Positions 52,371-62,511 of a DNA stretch of 64,000 nucleotides are shown here, piece by piece; within the stretch, counting starts at the first letter, position 1, and every line of letters starts with the position of its first letter. A program made the position numbers and the translations under genes. The notes beneath the pieces are model-generated. The model was not told where the DNA came from. It was given only the letters and a program-made list of their open reading frames with translations, and did not search any database. Source of the DNA: Rhodococcus phenolicus (GTDB taxonomy: Bacteria; Actinomycetota; Actinomycetes; Mycobacteriales; Mycobacteriaceae); the NCBI RefSeq assembly GCF_001646785.1, contig NZ_LRRH01000086.1, forward strand, positions 124,001 to 188,000, written 5' to 3'.

Positions 52371-52393
52371 GCGCAATAGATGCAGTCCAATAC
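52371..52393. promoter_or_regulatory. GCGCAAT-N7-GTCCAATAC motif, copy 1 (probable LysR target)
   Basis: Located between the CoA-transferase (minus) and LysR (plus) genes. The same two blocks occur at 54902-54925, before the MHS carrier, in the same orientation relative to the controlled gene. Confidence 0.55.
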
Positions 52394-52407
52394 AAAGTGC
52401 TTTCAGA

Positions 52408-52419
52408 TCTGATATCAGA
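52408..52419. promoter_or_regulatory. Palindrome TCTGATATCAGA at the LysR start
   Basis: Perfect 12-bp palindrome 18 bp before the LysR GTG, in a position usual for autoregulation. It is not found at the second motif copy. Confidence 0.4.
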
Positions 52420-52436
52420 AGTGGAATAATCTCGGG

Positions 52437-53345
52437 GTGGAGATCCAGGAGATCAGAGCCTTCCTCGCGGTCGCGGAAGAACTGCACTTCGGGCGCGCCG
52501 CCCAGCGGCTGCACATGGCGCAGCCCCCGCTCAGCCGCACCATCCGGCAACTCGAGAAGGGCCTCGGGACACCGCTGTTCGAGCGCAGTACCCGCAGCGT
52601 GCGGTTGACCGAATCCGGGCGTGCCCTCGTCGAGCCGGCTCGCGCCGTCCTCGACGCGGTGCGCCTGGCGGAAATGGCGGTCACCGCTGCCGGGCGCGGC
52701 CGGACGGGACGGGTGCGCATCGGTTTCGCCGGCTCGTCGTCGCACCACCTGGTCGGCCGGTGGGCGAAGCTGGTGCGCCGGACCCACCCGGGCATCGAAT
52801 TCGTGCTCGCCGGTTCCAGTTACGCGAGCGAGGTGGTGAACAGGCTCGCGGAGGGCACGCTCGACATCGGGATCGTGCGACTGTTGTTCTTCCCGCCCGG
52901 GATCGCGACGCGGGTCGTCGCCCGCGAGGACCTGGTGGTCGGGTTGCCCAGGGAGCACCGGCTCGCCGGACGCACCAGCGTCCGTCTGGACGAACTCGCC
53001 GACGAACCGTGGGTGATGCTTCCCGCCGAACCCGGATCGATGCTGCGCGAGCTGCTGCTGCGCCTCGCGCACGATGCCGGGTTCACTCCGCGGATCGTGC
53101 AGAGCGCACCGGATTCGCTGTCGTTGGCGGCGCTGGTCTCCGCGGACATCGGCTGCACGTTGACGGTCTCGTCGGTTGCCCAGCACGTCGTCAACCCCGA
53201 GGTGGTGTTCGTGCCCCTCGACGGGCAGCCGCCGATCGATGTGCGGCTGGTGTGGCGTGAGGACGACACCAGTCAGGCGCTCGCGGAGGTCCTCCGGCTG
53301 TCGGAGGAGGCGTTGCCGACTCCCGGTGTGGCGCCGAGCGAATGA
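52437..53345 (+). CDS. LysR family transcriptional regulator
   Basis: 302-residue LysR protein. N-terminal winged helix (MEIQEIRAFLAVAEELHFGR, then QPPLSRTIRQLEKGLGTPLF) and a C-terminal inducer-binding domain from about residue 90 (GRVRIGFAGSSSHHLVG). Similar to BenM/CatM-type regulators of aromatic and organic acid genes. GTG 52437 has a weak ribosome site. It is flanked by the CoA-transferase pair and the MHS carrier and probably activates both through the shared motif. Ends at a 14-bp hairpin. Confidence 0.9.
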   Translation: MEIQEIRAFLAVAEELHFGRAAQRLHMAQPPLSRTIRQLEKGLGTPLFERSTRSVRLTESGRALVEPARAVLDAVRLAEMAVTAAGRGRTGRVRIGFAGSSSHHLVGRWAKLVRRTHPGIEFVLAGSSYASEVVNRLAEGTLDIGIVRLLFFPPGIATRVVAREDLVVGLPREHRLAGRTSVRLDELADEPWVMLPAEPGSMLRELLLRLAHDAGFTPRIVQSAPDSLSLAALVSADIGCTLTVSSVAQHVVNPEVVFVPLDGQPPIDVRLVWREDDTSQALAEVLRLSEEALPTPGVAPSE

Positions 53346-53361
53346 GCTGCCGACGCGACCA

Positions 53362-53399
53362 AGCGGTGCCGCACCTGTGCTGACGGGTGCGGCACCGCT
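53362..53399. terminator. Bidirectional terminator hairpin
   Basis: Perfect 14-bp stem (53362-53375 with 53386-53399), 10-base loop, between the convergent LysR and MHS carrier genes. Confidence 0.75.
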
Positions 53400-53417
53400 G
53401 GGTTCCGAGGTGTGTCG

Positions 53418-54827
53418 TCAGGCTCGGACGCGCACCGGGCCGGTCGAGGTGGCAGATGCGGACCCGGTGCGGCTCGCCGGCCCCGGTTCGTCCAGCTCCA
53501 GCTCGGCCTCGTCGGCCTGCTCCGCCTTGGACAGTGCCTTCGGATCGTGACCGGTCCGCCCCAGCAGCAGCAGCGTGCACACCAGCGACACCGCGGCGTA
53601 CAGCCCGCCCGCGATCGCGACACCGGTGACGCTGCCCGAGGTGTTGAGCAGCCACTGGGCGAGCACCGGGGTGCCGCCGCCGACGATGAGCGAGCACAAC
53701 TGGTACGCGGCGGACAGGCCCGAGTAGCGGATCTTCGCGGGGAACGCCCGGGCGAGGATGCCGCCGATCGCGCCGTAGAACATCGAGTGCGGAATCGTCG
53801 CCAGGCACATGCCGATCACCGCGATCGCGAACGTCTCCGTGCGGATGGCGTAGAACATGGCCGGCATCAGGAACAACTCGGGGACGATCATCAGACACAT
53901 CGCGACGCGCATGTCGATCTTCGACACGAGCACGGCACCGAACGGCTGGACGATGAACTGGACGACGAGCGCGATGGCGATGATGCCGAGGAAGGTACCG
54001 CGTTCGTATCCGAGTTCACTTGTCGCCCAGGACAATGCGAAGGTGTTCTTGAAGTAGGTGACCTGGGCGAGCGGCAGGGCGCCTGCGCCGAGGAGGACGA
54101 GCACCCAGTGCTTGCGCAGCACCTCGGCGATCGGCAGTTTGACGGTCTTCTTCTTGGCGAGCACCGCCTTCATCGCGTCGGATTCCTCGAGCTTGAGCCG
54201 GATCACCATGCCGACGATGACGAGCAGAGCCGAGAACAGGAACGGGATGCGCCATCCGTAGAGGAGGAATTCCGGGGTCGGCATCGACGAGAGCAGGAAG
54301 AACGCCATGGTCGCCAGCAGGTTGCCCGCAGGCGAACCCTGCTGCGCGAAAGCGGAATACAGGATGCCCTTGCCCTTCGGCGCGTTCTCGCTGGCGATCA
54401 GGACGGCGCCGCCCCATTCGCCGCCGACCGCGAGACCTTGCAGCACCCGGAGGAGGACGAGCAGGATCGGTGCCCACACTCCGATCTGTGCGTGGGTGGG
54501 CAGCAGGCCGATGCCGACGGTGGAGATGCCCATCATGACCAGCGTGATCACCAGGGTGTTCTTGCGGCCGATGCGGTCGCCGAGGTGACCGAAGACGATG
54601 CCGCCGATGGGTCGGGCGAGGAACCCGGCCCACAGGGTCACGAACGCCAGCAGCGTCGCGACGCCCGCCGGGAGTTCGTCGGAGAAGAAGATCTTGCCGA
54701 AGACGAGCGCCGCCGCCGTTCCGTAGATGTAGAAGTCGTACCACTCGATGGTGGTGCCGACGAAGGACGCGATTCCGGCTTTGCGGGCCTTCTTCGTCGC
54801 CTCCCGTTCGGTGGGGGACGTCTTCAT
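53418..54827 (-). CDS. MHS family (metabolite:H+ symporter) MFS transporter
   Basis: 469-residue carrier with 12 helices. GTTIEWYDFYIYGTAAALVF, FGHLGDRIGRKNTL and LRVLQGLAVGGEWGGAVL identify an MHS carrier for small organic acids (ProP/ShiA/KgtP relatives). It has a long acidic C-terminal tail (AEQADEAELELDEPG). ATG 54827 follows AGAGGA. The upstream gap of 208 bp carries the second LysR-type motif, linking uptake to the CoA-transferase pair. Confidence 0.92.
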   Translation of the reverse strand: MKTSPTEREATKKARKAGIASFVGTTIEWYDFYIYGTAAALVFGKIFFSDELPAGVATLLAFVTLWAGFLARPIGGIVFGHLGDRIGRKNTLVITLVMMGISTVGIGLLPTHAQIGVWAPILLVLLRVLQGLAVGGEWGGAVLIASENAPKGKGILYSAFAQQGSPAGNLLATMAFFLLSSMPTPEFLLYGWRIPFLFSALLVIVGMVIRLKLEESDAMKAVLAKKKTVKLPIAEVLRKHWVLVLLGAGALPLAQVTYFKNTFALSWATSELGYERGTFLGIIAIALVVQFIVQPFGAVLVSKIDMRVAMCLMIVPELFLMPAMFYAIRTETFAIAVIGMCLATIPHSMFYGAIGGILARAFPAKIRYSGLSAAYQLCSLIVGGGTPVLAQWLLNTSGSVTGVAIAGGLYAAVSLVCTLLLLGRTGHDPKALSKAEQADEAELELDEPGPASRTGSASATSTGPVRVRA

Positions 54828-54901
54828 GCCGTCGTCCTCTCTCTCGGGGTGGGTGCAAATACAGGGAGCATTCCGTGTGCTCCGCATCACAAAGACTCTC
54901 A

Positions 54902-54925
54902 GCGCAATCTGTAACTGTCCAATAC
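54902..54925. promoter_or_regulatory. GCGCAAT-N8-GTCCAATAC motif, copy 2
   Basis: About 75 bp upstream of the MHS carrier start. Matches the 52371 element in both seven- and nine-base blocks, with one extra spacer base. Further right, CGATTG...CAATCG (54938-54964) forms another loose inverted repeat that could serve the divergent CoA-transferase gene. Confidence 0.5.
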
Positions 54926-55035
54926 TTGATGGCGCGTCGATTGTTAGCGATTACGTATCAATCGGGGGTTCCCGAGGACCGCCCGCGCGGAGCGCGGTCG
55001 CCGTCGGCACGGACGAGTCTGGTAGTGGTGAAGTC

Positions 55036-56250
55036 ATGACCGAACGCAGCGCGAACGACAGCGGGTCGTCGGACCTGCCCTTGGCCGGCTTCACCGTGGT
55101 GAGTCTCGAGCAGGCGGTCGCGGCGCCCCTCGCGACGCGGCATCTGGCGGACCTCGGGGCCAGGGTGATCAAGGTGGAGCGGGTCGGTGACGGCGATTTC
55201 GCCCGCGCCTACGACAGTGCTGTACTGGGGCAGGCGGCCCACTTCGTGTGGCTCAACCGGGGCAAGGAGTCGTTCGCCGTCGACCTGAAGGCCGACGACG
55301 GCATCGCCGCGGTGAAATCCCTGATCGCGGGCGCCGACGTGTTCCTGCAGAACCTGGCGCCCGGCGCCGCCGAGCGGCTCGGGCTCGGCGCCGACGACCT
55401 GCGCGCCGGCCACCCCGAGCTCGTCGTGGTCAACATGTCCGGCTACGGCACCGACGGGCCGATGCGGGACCGGAAGGCGTACGACCTGCTGGTGCAGTCG
55501 GAGACCGGGCTGTGCTCGATCACCGGCACTCCCGACACGGCCGTCAAGACCGGCATTCCCACCGCGGACATCGCCGCCGGGATGTACGCGCTGACCTCGA
55601 TCCAGGCGGCGCTGCTGCGCCGTCACCGCACCGGTGTCGGCGCGACGATCGACGTGTCGATGTTCGACGCGACCGCCGAATGGCTCGGCTACCCGATGTA
55701 TCTGCAGATGTACCAGGATCGGCAGGTGCCGCGAATGGGCTTGGCGCACACGTCGATCGCGCCGTACGACAAGTATCCGACGGCCGACGGCGAGATCCTC
55801 ATCGGCGTTCAGAACGATCGCGGCTGGCGCACCCTGACCGCCGACGTCCTCGGGTTGCCGGAACTGGCCGCCGACCCCCGGTACGCGACGAATGTGGAGC
55901 GGGTCCGTCGCCGTGACGAGGTCGACGCGCTGGTTGCGGAAGCGACGAAACAGTTCGCGAGCGACGTGCTCGACGACAAGCTGGCCGCCGCAGGCGTGCC
56001 CGCCGCGAGGCTGCGGGATCTGCGCGGGCTGATCGAGCATCCCCAGCTCGGCACCCGTGACCGGTGGCGCGAGGTCGGGACCCCGGCGGGTCCGATCCGG
56101 GCGGTCCGTCCGCCGATGAACTTCCGGGACGTCGAGCTGCCCATGGGCGCCGTGCCCGCGCTCGGCGAGCAGACCGACGCGCTCCTGGCCGAGCTCGGAC
56201 TCACCGCCGAACAGGTCGCGGGACTGCGGGCGGGCGGCATCGTCGGCTAG
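55036..56250 (+). CDS. Family III CoA-transferase (CaiB/BaiF type)
   Basis: 404-residue class III CoA-transferase. The catalytic Asp150 is in KAYDLLVQSETGL, and the N-terminal VVSLEQAVAAPLATRHLADLGARVIKVE and NMSGYGTDGP are typical. It transfers CoA between acids through an aspartyl-CoA intermediate; dicarboxylates such as succinate, itaconate or mesaconate are usual partners. ATG 55036 has only a weak ribosome site. It is divergent from the MHS carrier. A 15-bp hairpin follows the stop. Confidence 0.9.
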   Translation: MTERSANDSGSSDLPLAGFTVVSLEQAVAAPLATRHLADLGARVIKVERVGDGDFARAYDSAVLGQAAHFVWLNRGKESFAVDLKADDGIAAVKSLIAGADVFLQNLAPGAAERLGLGADDLRAGHPELVVVNMSGYGTDGPMRDRKAYDLLVQSETGLCSITGTPDTAVKTGIPTADIAAGMYALTSIQAALLRRHRTGVGATIDVSMFDATAEWLGYPMYLQMYQDRQVPRMGLAHTSIAPYDKYPTADGEILIGVQNDRGWRTLTADVLGLPELAADPRYATNVERVRRRDEVDALVAEATKQFASDVLDDKLAAAGVPAARLRDLRGLIEHPQLGTRDRWREVGTPAGPIRAVRPPMNFRDVELPMGAVPALGEQTDALLAELGLTAEQVAGLRAGGIVG

Positions 56251-56264
56251 GTAATGTACGGCCA

Positions 56265-56312
56265 ATCAGGGCCGGATTCGTGCCCCGCGGCGGTCCTGAA
56301 TCCGGCCCTGAT
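56265..56312 (+). terminator. Hairpin terminator of the CoA-transferase gene
   Basis: Perfect 15-bp inverted repeat (56265-56279 with 56298-56312) and 18-base loop in the gap before the thiolase gene. Confidence 0.65.
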
Positions 56313-56411
56313 CTCGTATTTGCCGACGGTTTCGAAGACTCCCGGTTGACGCAGGCGCCCGCGTATCGAAAAATGGCCGTACAAATATGTTCTTCTGTTG
56401 AGGAGTAGGCC

Positions 56412-57608
56412 ATGACCCGAGCGGCTCTCGTCGCCCCCGTTCGCACGCCCGTCGGCCGATTCGGTGGTGCGCTCCGGGACGTGTCCGCGGTCTCGCTCGC
56501 GACCACCGTCGTCAAGGAGACCGTCGCGCGCTCGGGCATCGACCCCGAACGCGTCGAGGAGGTCGCGCTCGGGCAGTCCTACGCCAGTTCCGAGGCGCCG
56601 TGCATCGGCCGGTGGGCCGCCCTCGACGCGGGCCTGCCGATCTCGGTGGCCGGAATCCAGACCGACCGCCGCTGCGGCACCGGTCTCCAGGCGCTCGTGA
56701 CCGCCGCGATGATGGTGCAGACCGGCGCGGCGAGCGTCGTCGTCGCCGGCGGTGTCGAGTCGATGAGCAACATCGAGCACTACACGACCGGAGCCCGATG
56801 GGGTACGCGCGCCGGTGGTCTGAACCTCTACGATCGCCTCGACCGCGGTCGTGAGCGTTCCCAGCCGGAATGGCGATTCGGCAGGATCAGCGGAATGATC
56901 GAGACTGCCGAGAACGTCGCCACGCAGTGCGGGATCACTCGCCAGGACTCCGACGTACTCGCGGCGGAGAGTCACCGCCGCGCTCATGAAGCCTGGGAGG
57001 CGGGGCGTTTCGACGACGAGGTCGTGCCCGTCGAGATCGTCGATCGCAAGGGGAACGTCACCGTCGTCTCCCGCGACGAGGGGATCCGGCCCGACAGCAC
57101 CGTCGAATCGCTCGGCAGGCTCCGTACCGTGACGCCGCACGGCGTCGTCACCGCCGGCAATGCAAGCCAGCAGAATGACGCTGCCGCAGCACTTCTCGTC
57201 GTCGCCGAGGACAAGCTCGACGAATACGGCCTCGAACCGATCGGGTTCCTCGAAGGCTGGACCGCCGCCGGGTGCGACCCGGCGACGATGGGTCTCGGCC
57301 CGGTCCCCGCCACCCGGAAGCTGTTCGACCGCACCGGACTCGGATTCGACGACTTCGACCTCGTCGAACTCAACGAAGCGTTTGCCTGCCAGGTCCTCGG
57401 AGTGCTGAAGGAATGGGGCTGGGACGACCGGGACCGGCTCAACGTCAACGGATCCGGCATCTCGCTGGGGCACCCGATCGGAGCGACCGGCGTGCGCATG
57501 GCGACGACCGCCCTGCACGAACTGAAGCGCCGCGGCGGCGGCCGGGCGCTGGTGACCATGTGCATCGGTGGCGGCCAGGGTATGGCCGCTTCCATCACCA
57601 CCGAGTAG
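56412..57608 (+). CDS. Thiolase (acetyl-CoA C-acyltransferase)
   Basis: 398-residue thiolase. Nucleophile Cys88 in QTDRRCGTGLQAL, GNASQQNDAAAAL, His in NVNGSGISLGHPIGATG and the second Cys in MCIGGGQGMAA are complete, so cleavage of a 3-ketoacyl-CoA is expected. ATG 56412 has TTGAGGAGTAGGCC upstream, a strong ribosome site. The 160-bp upstream gap holds a hairpin and two inverted TGTACGGCCA motifs. Probably works with the CoA-transferases around it. Confidence 0.93.
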   Translation: MTRAALVAPVRTPVGRFGGALRDVSAVSLATTVVKETVARSGIDPERVEEVALGQSYASSEAPCIGRWAALDAGLPISVAGIQTDRRCGTGLQALVTAAMMVQTGAASVVVAGGVESMSNIEHYTTGARWGTRAGGLNLYDRLDRGRERSQPEWRFGRISGMIETAENVATQCGITRQDSDVLAAESHRRAHEAWEAGRFDDEVVPVEIVDRKGNVTVVSRDEGIRPDSTVESLGRLRTVTPHGVVTAGNASQQNDAAAALLVVAEDKLDEYGLEPIGFLEGWTAAGCDPATMGLGPVPATRKLFDRTGLGFDDFDLVELNEAFACQVLGVLKEWGWDDRDRLNVNGSGISLGHPIGATGVRMATTALHELKRRGGGRALVTMCIGGGQGMAASITTE

Positions 57609-57615
57609 CCGGACG

Positions 57616-57924
57616 ATGACCGCGACACGAGGATCCCGGCAGAGCGGCGCACACGCCTCCGTAGACCGCGACTGGGTGCTGTGGGCGCGCTGCCGGGGGA
57701 TGGACACCACGACGTTCTTCCCCCAGAAGGAAGACGGCCGGCTCGCGGCCGCGCGCGCCGAGTCGGCGGCCAAATCCGTCTGCCGGTCCTGCCCGGTGAT
57801 CGCCGAATGCCGGGAGACGGCGTTGGAGGCAGGGGAGTCGCACGGCATCTGGGGTGGCATGACGTACGCGGAACGCCGCGCCTTCGCCCGCGCACAGAAA
57901 CTGGGACGTGCCCTCTCCGCCTGA
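57616..57924 (+). CDS. WhiB-family iron-sulfur transcriptional regulator
   Basis: 102-residue WhiB-like protein. The four cluster ligands are C26, C56, C59 and C65 (C-x29-C-x2-C-x5-C), followed by the GIWGG turn at 77-81 and a basic C-terminal DNA-contact segment (AERRAFARAQKLGR). WhiB proteins bind the primary sigma factor and sense oxygen or redox state through a 4Fe-4S cluster. ATG 57616 has a poor ribosome site, 7 bp after the thiolase stop, so it may be co-transcribed with it. Confidence 0.9.
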   Translation: MTATRGSRQSGAHASVDRDWVLWARCRGMDTTTFFPQKEDGRLAAARAESAAKSVCRSCPVIAECRETALEAGESHGIWGGMTYAERRAFARAQKLGRALSA

Positions 57925-58025
57925 CCTCACCCTCGGAGAAACTCGGAGAGACTCGTGCGCGACCGGTCGCCCGGCACGGGCCACGAACGGTCGGGTGCAC
58001 GGGTGACCGATACTGTGGGTCACCG

Positions 58026-58078
58026 GAGCGAATGTACCGTTCGTCTCCTTCAACCGAGCGAGCGATACATTCGCTCGG
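58026..58078. promoter_or_regulatory. Overlapping palindromes before the IclR gene
   Basis: GAGCGAATGTA (58026-58036) and its mirror TACATTCGCTC (58066-58076) are perfect 11-bp arms. Inside the right part, CCGAGCGA (58054-58061) pairs with TCGCTCGG (58071-58078). The elements end 12 bp before the GTG and suit autoregulation. Confidence 0.55.
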
Positions 58079-58090
58079 AAAGAGGCGACG

Positions 58091-58927
58091 GTGACCGGGT
58101 GGGAAGGCACGCGGGTGGGTGACAACGGGACGAACGGTGTGGGCGCCGACCGCACGCACGGTGCGCTCGACCGGAACACGGTGCTCGGCAAGGTCATGAT
58201 CGTGCTGCACGCGTTCACGAGCGACGACCACGGGGTGAGCCTCGCCGAGCTCGCTCGCCGCACCGGCATCCCCAAGGCCTCGCTGCACCGCATCGCCACC
58301 GATCTCGTCGGTGTGCGGCTGCTCGAACGTACTCCTGCCGGGTACCGGCTCGGCCGCCAGCTCTTCGAACTGGGGATGCGTGCGTCGGTGGAACGCAGCC
58401 TCGTCGAGGTCGCGATCCCGTTCATGGAGGACCTGTACGAGCGCACCCACGAAACGGTGCACTTCGGGATCCGGGACGGCATGGAGGTCATCTATCTGAC
58501 CAAGATCGGCGGGCACCGGCAGGCGGCGGCGCCGTCTCGGGTCGGTGGACGGATGCCGTTGTACTGCACGGCGATCGGGCGTGCGCTGCTGGCGTGGGCG
58601 GAGCCCGAGGTGGTGACGCGGGTGCTCACGGGCCCGCTCCCGCGCCGTACTCCGCGTACCGTCGCGACCCCCGGCATGCTGCGGCAGCAACTCGACCGGG
58701 TAATCGCCGACGGGGTGTCCTACGAGTTCGAGGAGTCCGCACCGGGCATCGTGTGTGTCGGCGCGCCGATCTTCGAGTCCGAGGGTCACGCGGTCGCGGC
58801 GATCAGCGTCACCGGCCCGGCTCCCGGCTTCCGGCCGCAGCAGCACGCGGCGTCGGTGCGGGCGGCCGCCGCGGGTATCGGTGCGACCCTCGCGCGCCGC
58901 GCTCACCTGTCCGAGCAGTCCGGCTGA
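58091..58927 (+). CDS. IclR family transcriptional regulator
   Basis: 278-residue IclR protein. The winged helix is GVSLAELARRTGIPKASLHRIATDLVGVRLLER (residues about 50-82), and the effector domain follows with SRVGGRMPLYCTAIGRALLAW and YEFEESAPGIVCVGAPIF. IclR proteins control aromatic and short-chain acid catabolism. GTG 58091 follows AAGAGGCG. It runs into the convergent SDR gene (2 bp between stops). Its target may be the SDR, the thiolase or its own promoter. Confidence 0.9.
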   Translation: MTGWEGTRVGDNGTNGVGADRTHGALDRNTVLGKVMIVLHAFTSDDHGVSLAELARRTGIPKASLHRIATDLVGVRLLERTPAGYRLGRQLFELGMRASVERSLVEVAIPFMEDLYERTHETVHFGIRDGMEVIYLTKIGGHRQAAAPSRVGGRMPLYCTAIGRALLAWAEPEVVTRVLTGPLPRRTPRTVATPGMLRQQLDRVIADGVSYEFEESAPGIVCVGAPIFESEGHAVAAISVTGPAPGFRPQQHAASVRAAAAGIGATLARRAHLSEQSG

Positions 58928-58929
58928 GT

Positions 58930-59622
58930 TCAGCCGAGGGTCGTCACCGGGATCAGCCCGCGTGTGATCGCCGAACTCTCGTCGGACAGCAGGAACGAGA
59001 TGACCTTCGCGATGTCCTCCGGCTTGGACCAGTGCGTCGTATCCGCATCGGGCATCGCGGCCCGGTTGCCGGGGGTGTCGATGACCCCGGGCAGCAGGGC
59101 ATTGACGCGGATGCGGTCGGGCCGGTACTCGACGGCGAGCGACTGCACGAGCGACGCGACCGCAGCCTTCGACGCGATGTACGCGGCCGCACCGGTGAAC
59201 GGATTGCGCGTCGCCGCCGCCGAGATGCACACGACCGATCCGCCGCCGCCGCGGATCAGGTGCGGCAACGCCGCCTGCGTCACCGCGTAGGTGGTCCGCA
59301 GATTGAGGTCGATCTGGGCGTCGAGCAGTTCGACAGGGGCCTCGTGGACACGCTGCCCGGACACGAATCCGCCGACCAGGTTCACCACCCCGAACAGCGG
59401 AGCATCGGGATCGGAGGCGGCGACGTCGACGGCCGCTTCGAGTTGCGCTTCGTCGGACAGGTCGGCCTCGACCAGGTGCAGGTTCGGGTGCTCGGCGAGG
59501 CGGCCGAGTTCCTCCTCGACGAGCCACGGCACGACGACCCGCCAGCCCGCCGCCAGAAGATGCGCGGTCACGGCGGAACCCAGGCCGCCGGTTCCACCGG
59601 TGATGAGTGTGGTGCGTGTCAT
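58930..59622 (-). CDS. SDR family oxidoreductase
   Basis: 230-residue short-chain dehydrogenase. Nucleotide motif TGGTGGLGSAV, NLVGG in place of the usual NNAG, catalytic Ser in ISAAATRNPF, and YIASKAAV (Tyr/Lys). ATG 59622 starts directly at MTRTTLITGG, with the family's shortest possible N-terminus. The substrate is unknown. Convergent with the IclR gene and divergent from the dienelactone hydrolase gene. Confidence 0.88.
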   Translation of the reverse strand: MTRTTLITGGTGGLGSAVTAHLLAAGWRVVVPWLVEEELGRLAEHPNLHLVEADLSDEAQLEAAVDVAASDPDAPLFGVVNLVGGFVSGQRVHEAPVELLDAQIDLNLRTTYAVTQAALPHLIRGGGGSVVCISAAATRNPFTGAAAYIASKAAVASLVQSLAVEYRPDRIRVNALLPGVIDTPGNRAAMPDADTTHWSKPEDIAKVISFLLSDESSAITRGLIPVTTLG

Positions 59623-59745
59623 AGTCCGAAGGTTAGGGCATGGCAACTCACAGCCCCGTGCCGGGTTCCGCCAGGTGGTCCGTGCGGTGATCCGAGAACG
59701 CCGACATCCGCTCACCGGGGCCGCAGGTGCCGTACGTTCGAGTTC

Positions 59746-60492
59746 ATGAACGACATCGAGGCCGAGCGCATCGCAGTCGGCGGGTTGTCCGCGTTCTTCG
59801 CACGTCCGCTCGGACGCAGCCGCGGCGGGATGTTGCTGCTGCCCATGATCACCGGCATCGGTGCGCAGGTCCGTGAGTACGCGGAGGACATCGCCGGGGC
59901 CGGGCTGACCGCGCTCGTGTGGGATCCGTTCCACGGCGCCAGCGACGACGACACCCCGCGAGAGGGCCTCGTCGAACTGATGAACGGCCTCGACGACGAG
60001 GCGTGCCTCGCCGAGATGCGCACGCTGCTCGACCACATGTTCGGCGAACTGGAACTCGAATCGGTCGGGGTGATCGGCTGGTGCCTCGGCGGCCGCTACG
60101 CCCTGATCCTCGGCAGCCGCGACAACCGGGTCGCGAACGTCGTCGCCTACCACCCGTCGATCCACGATCCGTTGCCGCCGCACCACACCGTCGACGCCGT
60201 CGACAGTGCCGCGCGGATCACCGCGCCGGTGATGGTGCTGCACGCCGGCGCCGACACCGTCATGACGCCGGACACGTTCGGCCGGTTGCAGTCGACGCTG
60301 CAGAACCGGGAGTCCGGCGCGACCCTCGTACACGCCTATCCCGGCGCTGAACACGGTTTCAGCGTCCGCGCGCGGCACACCAACCCGATCAACGCCGCAG
60401 CGTATGCGGTGTCCTGGCCGCAGGTGCTCGCGTTCGCGGCCGCGACCGTCGGCACAGGCGACACCCTGGGCGGGTTGCGTCCGTCCGGCTGA
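59746..60492 (+). CDS. Dienelactone hydrolase family protein
   Basis: 248-residue alpha/beta hydrolase with a Cys nucleophile: GVIGWCLGGRYA, Cys113, the dienelactone-hydrolase signature; Asp in LHAGADTVMTP and His in YPGAEHGFSV complete the triad. Dienelactone hydrolases open lactones in chlorocatechol degradation, but many relatives have other roles. ATG 59746 has no strong ribosome site. It lies 60 bp before korA. Confidence 0.88.
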   Translation: MNDIEAERIAVGGLSAFFARPLGRSRGGMLLLPMITGIGAQVREYAEDIAGAGLTALVWDPFHGASDDDTPREGLVELMNGLDDEACLAEMRTLLDHMFGELELESVGVIGWCLGGRYALILGSRDNRVANVVAYHPSIHDPLPPHHTVDAVDSAARITAPVMVLHAGADTVMTPDTFGRLQSTLQNRESGATLVHAYPGAEHGFSVRARHTNPINAAAYAVSWPQVLAFAAATVGTGDTLGGLRPSG

Positions 60493-60552
60493 GGACGACG
60501 ATGGACAGTGCGCACCACAAGGGCCGATCACACCAGGAAGCGAGAATCGCCG

Positions 60553-62507
<1,955 letters not shown>

Positions 62508-62511
<4 letters not shown>

